DNA of 34,401 bases from Planctomycetaceae bacterium (GTDB lineage: Bacteria > Planctomycetota > Planctomycetia > Pirellulales > Pirellulaceae): positions 1 to 34,401 of the forward strand of contig RECD01000169.1 in the NCBI GenBank assembly GCA_007694185.1. Direction: 5' to 3'. This document shows positions 25,096-32,627 of this stretch, in pieces. A program made the translations under genes and the position numbers. How positions within the stretch are numbered: the stretch's first letter is position 1; the number at the start of each line of letters is the position of its first letter. The notes under the pieces are model-generated. The model did no database searches. It was not told the origin of the DNA and was given only the letters and a program-made list of their open reading frames with translations.

Positions 25096-26223
25096 TCAGT
25101 TCAGCCGCTGTTTGGCTGGGGTGCTGGCGGCCGCGGAGCCTTTCGCCAATGCGTTTCGCATTTCGGTGTCGGCGTTGATGTTTCGCATCTTGAAATAGTC
25201 GAGGATGCCCAGATTTCCGCTGCGGAACGCGTCCGCCATCGCTTGGGGCACCGCCGCTTCCGCTTCAACCAACTTCGCGCGGCTCTCTTCGATCTTGGCA
25301 AACATTTCCTGTTCTTGAGCGGCTGCGTTGGCCCGCTTGCCTTCCGCCGCGGCGCGAGCGACTTGGGTATCGGCTTCGGCCTGATCCGCTTGCAGTCGGG
25401 CGCCGATGTTGGCGCCGACGTCGATATCGGCGATGTCGATCGACACGATTTCGAAAGCCGTCTGCGAATCGAGTCTTCTGCCGAGCACCGTTTCGCTGAT
25501 CACGTTCGGGTTTTCCAGCACCATTTTGTGGCTGCCGGAACTGCCGATCGCGCTGACGATCCCTTCGCCGACGCGGGCCACGATCGTGTCCTCCGTCGCA
25601 CCGCCGATGAGCTGCTGCAGGTTCGCCCGAACGGTGACTCGGGCCTTCACCTTCAATTGGATGCCGTCCTTGGCGACGGCGTCGAGGGTCGCTTTGGCGG
25701 CGCCTCGGGGGGGACAATCGATGACCTTGGGATAGACGCTGGTCTGGACCGATTCCAGCACGTCACGGCCGGCCAAGTCGATCGCGGTCGCCTCGCGGAA
25801 GGTCAGCGAAATCGTTTTGGCTTTCTTCGCGGCGATCAACGCGCGGATCACCTGCTGGACGTTGCCGCCCGCCAAATCGTGGGCTTCCAACGCGCGGCTC
25901 GTCAGCTCCGGATCGATCAGGCCGGCCTGGGTCGCCATGATCTTGCTGCGAACGATCGAGCGGGCGTTCACTTTTCGGAAAGTCATCCCGATCAGATCGA
26001 ACAGCGTGATGTTCGCGCCGGTCAGTTGGGATTGCACCCACAACCCGAAGTAGTTGGTGAAGATCAACCCGACCACCAGGATGAACACCAGCACCGCGAC
26101 AACGGCCAGCATCAACATCGGCGATGGCAGGCCTTCGGGTAGTTGCGCCAACAGGCCGTTGGGCCCGATCGCCAAAATCGTCGTGTTCGTCATCGGTGAA
26201 ATAGCAGGAAGGATGAGGCTCAT
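25096..26223 (-). CDS. floA: Flotillin-like membrane protein FloA
   Basis: A 375-residue scaffold protein of membrane microdomains. It has a single transmembrane segment at about residues 36-57 ([20 protein letters not shown]), then the FloA-specific region with [18 protein letters not shown], a SPFH-like domain ([18 protein letters not shown] at its end) and an Ala/Glu-rich coiled-coil tail (about 275-345). The closing segment [24 protein letters not shown] is strongly conserved in FloA. Bacterial FloA proteins are about 330 residues; the extra length is in the first 30 residues, so the internal Met at residue 11 could be the true start. It precedes the giant haem-copper gene by 149 bases on the same strand and diverges from the rluB-like gene. 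Confidence 0.95.
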   Translation of the reverse strand: MSLILPAISPMTNTTILAIGPNGLLAQLPEGLPSPMLMLAVVAVLVFILVVGLIFTNYFGLWVQSQLTGANITLFDLIGMTFRKVNARSIVRSKIMATQAGLIDPELTSRALEAHDLAGGNVQQVIRALIAAKKAKTISLTFREATAIDLAGRDVLESVQTSVYPKVIDCPPRGAAKATLDAVAKDGIQLKVKARVTVRANLQQLIGGATEDTIVARVGEGIVSAIGSSGSHKMVLENPNVISETVLGRRLDSQTAFEIVSIDIADIDVGANIGARLQADQAEADTQVARAAAEGKRANAAAQEQEMFAKIEESRAKLVEAEAAVPQAMADAFRSGNLGILDYFKMRNINADTEMRNALAKGSAAASTPAKQRLN

Positions 26224-26339
26224 GTTGGACTGCGGCTCGCTAGCGGTCTCAAGATTGGGTCAGGCATGCATCTGGAGGCCCAGTTTAACCGAAGCGAGCG
26301 TATCTGTGGGAAGAACCAGACGAGGATTGGTCCGGAGCG

Positions 26340-26380
26340 GGGTCGCCGCAGGTGGGTCGCTGTTGGGTCGCCGCAGGTGG
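26340..26380. repeat. 16-bp direct repeat in the floA / rluB divergent region
   Basis: gggtcgccgcaggtgg occurs identically at 26340-26355 and 26365-26380, a period of 25 bases. The stretch lies between the divergent starts of floA (26223) and the rluB-like gene (26486). Two evenly spaced copies could be binding sites of one regulator or a slippage product. Confidence 0.5.
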
Positions 26381-26485
26381 TCCGCCGGGGCGTCGCTGTC
26401 CGGCGGCCGTTTTGGTAGCGTATCGCTTGTGGCAAATTTTTTGCCGCGTTGCCGTTTGCCATCTCATCGCCAGCCACCGTGGACC

Positions 26486-28099
26486 ATGCCAACCCGACCG
26501 AAACCCCCAGCCACCGACCCATCTCGCCCCCAGTCGGTCCGCTTGCAGCGAGCCTTGGCCGCGGCCGGATATGGCAGTCGCCGGCAATGCGAAGACTTGA
26601 TCGTCGAGGGCCGGGTCGAAGTCGACGGGAAGATCGTCGATCAGTTGGGGGCAAATGTCGACCCGCAGGTTTCAAAGATTTTCGTCGACGGCACGTCGCT
26701 GAAGCCCCAGCGGCTCGTTTATTTCGCCGTCAACAAGCCGACGGGCGTCGTGACGACCAACGCCGACCCCGAAGGCCGGGCGCGGGTCGTCGACTTGGTA
26801 CCGCCCGACGAACGCGTCTTTCCGGTCGGCAGGCTGGACCGTGCCAGCGAAGGGTTGATCCTGCTGACCAACGACGGCGAATTGGCCCAACGTTTGGCGC
26901 ATCCGCGGTTCGAGGTCGCGAAAGTTTATCGCGTCGTGGTCGCCGGGAGCGTGAACACCGAAGCGATGCGTGAAATGCGCAAAGGGATCTACATCGCCGA
27001 AGGCTTAGTCCGCGTCGAAGGGGCCAAAGTCATCAAGGCCAGGGCGAAGGCGACCGAAATGGAGATCACGCTCAAGGAAGGAAAGAATCGCGAGATCCGG
27101 CGGATTCTGGCCCGCTTGGGACACAAGGTCCAAACTTTGAAGCGGATCGCGATCGGGCCGCTGCGGCTCGGTGAGATGCCGACGGGTGCCTACCGCAGGC
27201 TGACCGCGGAAGAACTGAAGCGGCTGAAACAGATCGGCGATCCCGCCGCGGCTTCCGAGGAGACGGATGACGGTGGTGTCGGCGGAACCGGGAAGAAGCC
27301 ACGGGCCGGCAAATCGCCCGCGCCACGACCCGCAGGCACCGGCAGATCGGGTGCTGGCAAATCGGGCGATCGCCAACCGGCGAGTCGCTCAACGGGAGAG
27401 CGAACTTCCACCGCGCGGGGCCCTGCGGGGCGTGCTGGTGAACGAAAGCCGTCCCGAAGGGGTGACGCGTCGACCAGCGAAAAGTCTACTGCTCGGCCCA
27501 CACGCGGCGATGGCACGCGCGGCAAGGCCCGGTCCTCAGCGCCCAAGGGTGCTGGCAACGTGCTGCCTCTCACCGAAGTGGGCAGCCGGATCGGGGCCGT
27601 CATCGGAGCGGACACGCCGCCGAAACGTCGCGCCAAACGACGCGACGAATCCCAACAGGATGATGAATCGAATCGGATCATCAGCCCCCGAACCAAGGGA
27701 AAAGCGGCCCAGCGGACGGAACAGGAACCCACCGAGCGATCGACGATCGTTAGCGAACCACGCCGCAAGGCCGCCGGAAGATCGGGACGGACTGGCGGAA
27801 AGCCGGTTCGAACGGGGGCCGGCAAGCCTGGACGCGCGGGGGCCAAGCCGACTCGCGCCGCGGGCGCTGCACGTGGCGGAAAACCGGCTCGCGGCGCCAA
27901 GCCGGGCCGAAGCGAACGCACGACTCGCGATTCAAGACCGACCAACGCAGGCAAGCCTGCCGGAACGAGCCGGCCAAATCGGTCGGGCAAGCCTTCACGA
28001 GCGGGAGGCTCACCACGGCCGGGCGGCGCGCCACGCCCGGGCAAACGGCCGCCGGGAGGCAATCCACGCCGACGTCCGAAATCGGGTGAGGAGTCCTAA
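26486..28099 (+). CDS. Pseudouridine synthase, RluB/RsuA family, with long basic tail
   Basis: Predicted to convert a uridine in ribosomal RNA (RluB type, 23S rRNA) to pseudouridine. It is 537 residues from the ATG at 26486; the frame is open upstream but that part is not protein-like. Residues about 18-65 are an S4 RNA-binding domain (VRLQRALAAAGYGSRRQCEDLI). Residues about 75-240 are the catalytic domain with D118 in PVGRLDRASEGLILLTNDGE and the ending KEGKNREIRRILARLGHKVQTLKR. From about 250 to the end is a roughly 285-residue low-complexity tail rich in Arg, Gly, Lys, Pro and Ala, with repeats around GKP and GR. The tail is probably disordered and RNA-binding. Such tails occur on planctomycete members but are long here. 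pyrK starts two bases after the stop. Confidence 0.93.
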   Translation: MPTRPKPPATDPSRPQSVRLQRALAAAGYGSRRQCEDLIVEGRVEVDGKIVDQLGANVDPQVSKIFVDGTSLKPQRLVYFAVNKPTGVVTTNADPEGRARVVDLVPPDERVFPVGRLDRASEGLILLTNDGELAQRLAHPRFEVAKVYRVVVAGSVNTEAMREMRKGIYIAEGLVRVEGAKVIKARAKATEMEITLKEGKNREIRRILARLGHKVQTLKRIAIGPLRLGEMPTGAYRRLTAEELKRLKQIGDPAAASEETDDGGVGGTGKKPRAGKSPAPRPAGTGRSGAGKSGDRQPASRSTGERTSTARGPAGRAGERKPSRRGDASTSEKSTARPTRGDGTRGKARSSAPKGAGNVLPLTEVGSRIGAVIGADTPPKRRAKRRDESQQDDESNRIISPRTKGKAAQRTEQEPTERSTIVSEPRRKAAGRSGRTGGKPVRTGAGKPGRAGAKPTRAAGAARGGKPARGAKPGRSERTTRDSRPTNAGKPAGTSRPNRSGKPSRAGGSPRPGGAPRPGKRPPGGNPRRRPKSGEES

Positions 28100-28101
28100 T
28101 C

Positions 28102-29007
28102 GTGAGCCCTGGGCAGACCCACTACGCCGATCAGATCGAGTGCGTCGATAGCGAGTTGGAACAGGTGGTCGAGGTGGCCAAGGACACCTTTCGCATCCGT
28201 GTCCCGGCACCGGGGATCGCCGCTCGCACGCTCCCCGGCCAGTTCGTCATGATCCGGTTGAGCGGTCGTGACGCGCCGCTGATCGGCCGAGCTTTGGCGG
28301 TGTGGGACATCATCGAGGATGCGGACGGAAAGCCGCATGCGATCGACCTGGTTTTTGTCCGCAAAGGAGCGCTAACGACGCCGCTGTCACAAGCCTCGGT
28401 CGGCACTGGCGTGTCGTTGTGGGGGCCGCTGGGTAACGGGTTTTCCGCCGAACCTTGCGACCTGTTGATGATCGCGGCCGGCGGTGTCGGCCAGACGCCG
28501 ATGTTGCTGCTGGGACAGGACGCCTTGGGCCTGCGGGCTTTCGGGCCAGCCGCCGGCGGACCGACCACAGGCTGCCGAGCGAGCGGTTGGGCTGGCTCTG
28601 TCCGGTTGATTTACGGCGCTCGCACGGCGGCGTTGCTGGCCGGGGTCGATCAGTTTTCTGCTGCCGGCATGGACGTTCGGTTGTGTACAGACGACGGTTC
28701 CGCCGGGCGTCCCGGCTACGTGCCGGACCATCTGTTCGCCGACCTCGATGAAGAGCGACGCGAGCACCCCAGCAGTCGAATTCGGGTCGTCACCTGCGGC
28801 CCCGAGATCATGATGCGGAAAGTCGCCGAGGGCTGCGCGGAGCGGGGGATTCCCTGTGAAGTCTCGATGGAAACGCCGATGGCTTGCGGCATCGGCATCT
28901 GCTTTTCCTGCGTCGCCATGGTTCGCGACGGCGAAGGAACGCCCTGGGATTACAAGCGGACCTGTGTCGAAGGCCCGATCTTCGAAGGCTCTCGGATCGT
29001 TTGGTAG
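28102..29007 (+). CDS. pyrK: Dihydroorotate dehydrogenase electron transfer subunit (PyrK-like)
   Basis: Iron-sulfur flavoprotein that passes electrons from dihydroorotate dehydrogenase type 1B to NAD+ in pyrimidine synthesis. It is 301 residues, slightly longer than usual. The N-terminal FAD domain has PGQFVMIRL and RALAVWD; the NAD-binding part starts IAAGGVGQTPMLLL. The C-terminal [2Fe-2S] site has C262, C267, C270 and C288 in ACGIGICFSC and YKRTCVEGP. An extra ~25-residue Gly/Ala-rich stretch follows the GVGQTP motif (LGLRAFGPAAGGPTTG), unlike standard PyrK. The GTG start is preceded by gtgagga inside the end of the upstream gene and lies two bases after that gene's stop, so translational coupling is likely. 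No pyrD is in this window, so the catalytic subunit must be encoded elsewhere. Confidence 0.9.
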   Translation: MSPGQTHYADQIECVDSELEQVVEVAKDTFRIRVPAPGIAARTLPGQFVMIRLSGRDAPLIGRALAVWDIIEDADGKPHAIDLVFVRKGALTTPLSQASVGTGVSLWGPLGNGFSAEPCDLLMIAAGGVGQTPMLLLGQDALGLRAFGPAAGGPTTGCRASGWAGSVRLIYGARTAALLAGVDQFSAAGMDVRLCTDDGSAGRPGYVPDHLFADLDEERREHPSSRIRVVTCGPEIMMRKVAEGCAERGIPCEVSMETPMACGIGICFSCVAMVRDGEGTPWDYKRTCVEGPIFEGSRIVW

Positions 29008-29083
29008 TCCGCTCGCGCGGTTCGCGAACAATCGATCGTGGCGCCCTGCACCACCGGCCGGAACCGCACCTTGAGAGCCCGAT

Positions 29084-29635
29084 TCAATCCGTATGCGGAT
29101 CGCCAGTGGGGCCGTGATCAGAGCCAATCGGGCCGGGATCGATGCCGGTCGGGCCGATTTCGGGCGGGGCCTGCGGAGCATCCTTCGTCGGCGGCCGGTT
29201 CGCCACGTCATCGGCGGAGACCGCCGGAGGTTTGGTCGATGTCTCCTCCCGCCAAGTCGGTCGCTTGCGACGGGCTTTGGGGTGGTGGGCGATGATCAGG
29301 TGAGGAGCGTCCCGCGCGGTCAACTTTTTGCCCATCGGGCGATCGGTCAGCCGCACGACGGTGGCCCGCAGTTTGTTTTCTCGCGTCCGATATTCTTCGT
29401 CGATTTCGAATTCGACGAACGCGCCGATCAGCGGTTGGCGGGGGATTCCGCGAACCTCACCCTGCCAAACCGTGTTGTGAAAAAAGACGTCCTCACGGAA
29501 GTCCTCGGCGTCGATGAATCCGAACTCGCCTTCCCCTTTGACGTATTTGACCACCCCCAAGCGTTTGCGTTGGATGTGGAACGGTTTGGAGGGCTCGCGA
29601 TGGTCGGACTTCACGTGGCTTTCGGCAGGGTTCAA
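29084..29635 (-). CDS. Cold-shock-domain protein with long disordered C-terminus
   Basis: A 183-residue predicted RNA/single-stranded DNA binding protein. Residues about 25-95 form a cold-shock-like OB fold: LGVVKYVKGEGEFGFIDAED is an RNP1-type strand and DVFFHNTVW the RNP2-type strand, followed by GAFVEFEIDEEYRTRENKLRATVVRL. The remaining ~80 residues are Pro-, Asp-, Arg- and Gly-rich (EIGPTGIDPGPIG) and likely disordered, unlike the 65-75 residue classic Csp. The open frame contains no ATG upstream of the domain; TTG at 29635 or GTG at 29614 could start it, so the N-terminus is uncertain. It lies 31 bases after the YqgE gene on the same strand and converges with pyrK. Confidence 0.8.
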   Translation of the reverse strand: MNPAESHVKSDHREPSKPFHIQRKRLGVVKYVKGEGEFGFIDAEDFREDVFFHNTVWQGEVRGIPRQPLIGAFVEFEIDEEYRTRENKLRATVVRLTDRPMGKKLTARDAPHLIIAHHPKARRKRPTWREETSTKPPAVSADDVANRPPTKDAPQAPPEIGPTGIDPGPIGSDHGPTGDPHTD

Positions 29636-29666
29636 GACAGCAGCGGGACGGTTAACGATCCGGCGG

Positions 29667-30482
29667 TCAATTTAGCTCGTTTCGTCCCAGATTGTCAGCC
29701 ACTCCCAACCAATTCGCCAGCGAAGCTCCCATGCCGCGACGCATCAACCGCGGCCAGGGGTCCACTTGAGTCGGCAAAACCGTTTCTGGGGTCGCCGGCA
29801 GGACATGCCACAGCCCGGCAGCGAACTCATTCTCCAACTGGGCGTTCGTCCAGGCGGCATGCCCGATCACCAACCGCATTTCCCCGCCGGGCTGTTTGAT
29901 CAATTGTTCAAGGATCTGACGTTGGGTCGCGACATAGATGCCAGCTCCCGCTTCTGCTTCTGCGAAATCGCGCAAACCGTGAATCGCCACGACAGGGCCC
30001 GACAGCGGGCCGCCGAAATGGACCACGTTGGTACCGACTGCGGCGTAATCCGCAGGGGTGGTCGATGGGACGCTGCCAAGTTGCGGATTCGGCAACTTTT
30101 CAGGTGTTTTGCCTGGCCCGCTGTCATCGCCCCCCGGTTCGCCGGACGGATCGGTTGGCGAACCACCGGGCATGAGGCCGTAGGAAGCCGGTTTTGCGAG
30201 TCGCGAGCCGCTCGATTTGGCTGTGCCGGAAACGCCCGTCGGCGACGGGTCGGCATCCGCCGAGTCGTCCTCGGCCGCTTCGACGCCGACGGAGTCACCC
30301 GGGTCCGTCTCGGCCAACCACTGCACCAATCCGTTCGGCGGCGAGACGACCGGCCGGTTCAGCAGCATCCCGATCGCGCCGTTCTCGTCATGATGGACCA
30401 TCAGACAGACCGATCGGCAGAAGACGGATTCGGGGACCAGGGTGGAGGCAATCAGCAGTTTTCCAACCAGAGTTTCGCTCAT
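29667..30482 (-). CDS. YqgE/AlgH family protein (DUF179) with an internal insertion
   Basis: A 271-residue cytoplasmic protein, against about 190 for the family. The N-terminal half (LVGKLLIASTLVPESVFCRSVCLMV, then HHDENGAIGMLLNRP) and the C-terminal half (HFGGPLSGPVVAIHGL and VIGHAAWTNAQLENEFAAGLWHVLPA) are both well conserved. Between about residues 60 and 145 lies an acidic, Pro/Gly/Ser-rich insertion (PGDSVGVEAAEDDSAD and PGGSPTDPSGEPGGDD) that looks disordered. The family is linked to alginate regulation in Pseudomonas under the name AlgH, but its molecular role is unsettled. gagga lies upstream of the ATG at about 14 bases. It is divergent from pdxH and probably co-transcribed with the cold-shock-domain gene. 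Confidence 0.88.
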   Translation of the reverse strand: MSETLVGKLLIASTLVPESVFCRSVCLMVHHDENGAIGMLLNRPVVSPPNGLVQWLAETDPGDSVGVEAAEDDSADADPSPTGVSGTAKSSGSRLAKPASYGLMPGGSPTDPSGEPGGDDSGPGKTPEKLPNPQLGSVPSTTPADYAAVGTNVVHFGGPLSGPVVAIHGLRDFAEAEAGAGIYVATQRQILEQLIKQPGGEMRLVIGHAAWTNAQLENEFAAGLWHVLPATPETVLPTQVDPWPRLMRRGMGASLANWLGVADNLGRNELN

Positions 30483-30683
30483 CGCGTCGCTTGGATTCCT
30501 CGCGAAATGAGATAATGGAACCGCTAGCCGGCTGTCACCTTGACAGCCAACCGATGAAGGTGACCTTCAGTAAGGCAACTTTCGCGCCAACCGGTACCGC
30601 GATCTACCCGCATTACGCCAACAACCGGTCTGCGGTTTGCTTTTTAACGACTTTTTCCATTCCCCCCACCTTTCGAGGAATCG

Positions 30684-31331
30684 ATGACGATCGACCAAAT
30701 GCGTCTTTCTTACACCCTGGCGGGTTTGTCCGAGGCGGACCTAGCCGCCGACCCGTTCACGCAATTCCTGCGGTGGTTTGCCGATGCCGGCGCAGACGAC
30801 AAGCCGGAATGGCTCGAAATCAACGCGATGACTTTGGCGACGTCCGACCCGAGCGGCCGGGTGACCAGCCGGATAGTGCTGTTGAAGGGGATCGAAGCGG
30901 AACGCTTCGTCTTCTTCACGAACTATCTTTCGGAGAAGGGGCGGCAAATGGAAGCCAACCCACAGGTCTCGCTCTGCTTCCTGTGGCCGCACTTGCAGCG
31001 TCAGGTTCGCATCGTCGGCACCGTAACCAAGACCTCGCGGGAGGCATCCGTCAGCTATTTCGCCTCCCGGCCGCGCGGCAGTCGGCTGAGTGCGAACGTC
31101 AGCAGCCAATCGGACGTGGTGCCTGACCGAGCCGTGTTGGAACGTTCCTTGGCCGATTGGGACACCCGCTACGAGGGCCGGGACGACATCCCCTGCCCGG
31201 AGCACTGGGGCGGGTACGCGGTCGACCCGAGCGAAATCGAATTCTGGCAAGGGCGAGAAAGCCGACTGCACGACCGGATGGTCTATCGCCGGGCAGCCAG
31301 CACGTGGAACCTCGTTCGCCTGGCCCCGTGA
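30684..31331 (+). CDS. pdxH: Pyridoxamine 5'-phosphate oxidase
   Basis: FMN enzyme that oxidises pyridoxine or pyridoxamine phosphate to pyridoxal phosphate, the cofactor used by SerC among others. It is 215 residues, the standard length. Landmarks are NAMTLATSDPSGRVTSRIVLLKG, FVFFTNYLSEKGRQMEANP, the FLWPHLQRQVRIVGTV strand, SRPRGSRLSANVSSQS, and the closing EHWGGYAVDPSEIEFWQGRESRLHDR plus the R-L-A-P C-terminus. FMN and PLP contacts in these segments appear intact. gagga at 30675-30679 precedes the ATG at 30684. It is a single gene with its own 201-base upstream region, divergent from yqgE; no PLP-pathway partner is next to it. Confidence 0.96.
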   Translation: MTIDQMRLSYTLAGLSEADLAADPFTQFLRWFADAGADDKPEWLEINAMTLATSDPSGRVTSRIVLLKGIEAERFVFFTNYLSEKGRQMEANPQVSLCFLWPHLQRQVRIVGTVTKTSREASVSYFASRPRGSRLSANVSSQSDVVPDRAVLERSLADWDTRYEGRDDIPCPEHWGGYAVDPSEIEFWQGRESRLHDRMVYRRAASTWNLVRLAP

Positions 31332-31510
31332 ATGAACGGATTATGCCGAACCCGCGAAACCTGGTGCGGCGCTAGCACGGCGGCGAAGGTGAAAATGGGC
31401 CGCTGCGAAGTTTCGTTTCCAAGAAATAAGCCAGGTGACGGGAGCATTCGGTAAGGGCGAGTGGTGCCAGCTACCCGTGCCACTGAATTCTCACAGGAGA
31501 AATTTGAAAA

Positions 31511-32509
31511 ATGGGACTCGATGACCGTGTGCGACAAAATCGCGAGGACTACGTACAGAGCGGACAGCAACCCGTCCCGTCAGAACTGTCGGGCGTCACC
31601 AAAGAAAAGGTAGCGGAGACGCTTGCACTGATCGATCGTGCAACCCCCGAAATGATCGACGTCGTTTACGCACTGCTGGATGATCGCTATCAAAATCTCT
31701 TCTCCCGGGCTCCGGCCACTGCGAGGTTTCGTGACGGCGCGACGGTAGCTCACATCGCGACGCATGTCGGCATCCTCCAACGCAACGCCGGGAGACTCGA
31801 TCGCGAAGGACGAGACTATTGGCTCAAGCCACTTTGGGAAATCGGCGCGGTTGAAAAGGTCTACTTCGATCCCAAAACTAAATCCTTCGTCCCAGGACAT
31901 CCCGTTGCGAAATCACCGAACAACGCCTACCGGTTGTCAGCCCGATTCGCCGCGATTTTGGCGATGAAGACCGGCAGGGAAGACGCTTTGCGAGATTGGA
32001 TCTCAGACGATCAAACGCGAATCCGCCTTAGCTTGCAAGCAAAAATGGCGAAGAAGGCAGCCTCACGAGTCGGGTCGAGGCATAAAAGCTTAATCGAAGA
32101 CTGTGTTTCAATATTCGCTACGCATTTCTTACCGAACTATCGCGTTCTCTACGTCGACGATTCCGACGGCGACCGAATCGCGGAAAAAGAATCGCAGATA
32201 CTCGCGGCGGTTGGAATCGAACTTGGTATCGCCGATGCGATGCCGGACGTGCTCTTGTGCGACGAGGCGTCGAAGTCGTTGTGGGTCATTGAAGCCGTCA
32301 CGAGCGACGGCGAAGTCGATTTACACAAAGTTGAGCAACTCACCGCTTTGGCCAAACGCTCCGGCTACGAGAGCATCTCATTCACAACGGCTTATCCGAC
32401 GTGGAGGGTCGCCGCGGCGCGACAAGGAAAGTACAAGAACATCGCACTTGGTACGTACATTTGGATCGCGGAGGATCCGTCAAAGCATCTTGAGTTGCAT
32501 AGCAACTAA
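31511..32509 (+). CDS. Type II restriction endonuclease, BsuBI/PstI family
   Basis: Predicted site-specific endonuclease of 332 residues, about the size of PstI and BsuBI, which cut CTGCAG. The N-terminal ~170 residues are helical (ETLALIDRATPEMIDVVYALL, then YRLSARFAAILAM), like the family's helix-turn-helix region. The C-terminal half contains the nuclease part: SLIEDCVSIFATHFLPNYRVLYV, then MPDVLLCDEASKSLWVIEAVTSDGEV with D246 and E261, and ITFTTAYP-like SFTTAYPTWRVAA and YIWIAEDP at the end. The usual Lys of PD-(D/E)xK is replaced by Val in E261-A-V263. aggaga at 31495-31500 precedes the ATG at 31511. The codons are less GC-rich than the neighbours, suggesting transfer. It converges with the methyltransferase gene 118 bases away. 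Confidence 0.88.
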   Translation: MGLDDRVRQNREDYVQSGQQPVPSELSGVTKEKVAETLALIDRATPEMIDVVYALLDDRYQNLFSRAPATARFRDGATVAHIATHVGILQRNAGRLDREGRDYWLKPLWEIGAVEKVYFDPKTKSFVPGHPVAKSPNNAYRLSARFAAILAMKTGREDALRDWISDDQTRIRLSLQAKMAKKAASRVGSRHKSLIEDCVSIFATHFLPNYRVLYVDDSDGDRIAEKESQILAAVGIELGIADAMPDVLLCDEASKSLWVIEAVTSDGEVDLHKVEQLTALAKRSGYESISFTTAYPTWRVAAARQGKYKNIALGTYIWIAEDPSKHLELHSN

Positions 32510-32541
32510 GCATCGTGCGGTAAATATCTGTCGCCACATCC

Positions 32542-32577
32542 ACGCTCTGGCGAGCGTAGCTACCGTCGCCAGACGGT
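32542..32577. terminator. Back-to-back hairpins between the convergent restriction-modification genes
   Basis: acgctc-tggc-gagcgt (32542-32557) and accgtc-gcca-gacggt (32562-32577) are two perfect 6-bp stems four bases apart. They occupy the 118-base gap between the endonuclease and methyltransferase stops, so a bidirectional terminator is possible. The loops are complements in design (TGGC and GCCA), and both match the wider class of intergenic hairpins in this window. There is no T-run. Confidence 0.5.
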
Positions 32578-32627
32578 GGCCGTACCCAACGGATTGGAAA
32601 AAACAGACACTTTTTTACCGCTCATTG

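Noticed and set aside
26054-26485. Upstream extension of the rluB-like frame
   Set aside because: It overlaps the floA start region antisense and gives no recognisable domain; the S4 domain begins just after the ATG at 26486.
29020-29029. gttcgcgaac palindrome between pyrK and the cold-shock gene
   Set aside because: Ten bases with no loop and no T-run; too short to call a terminator or operator by itself.
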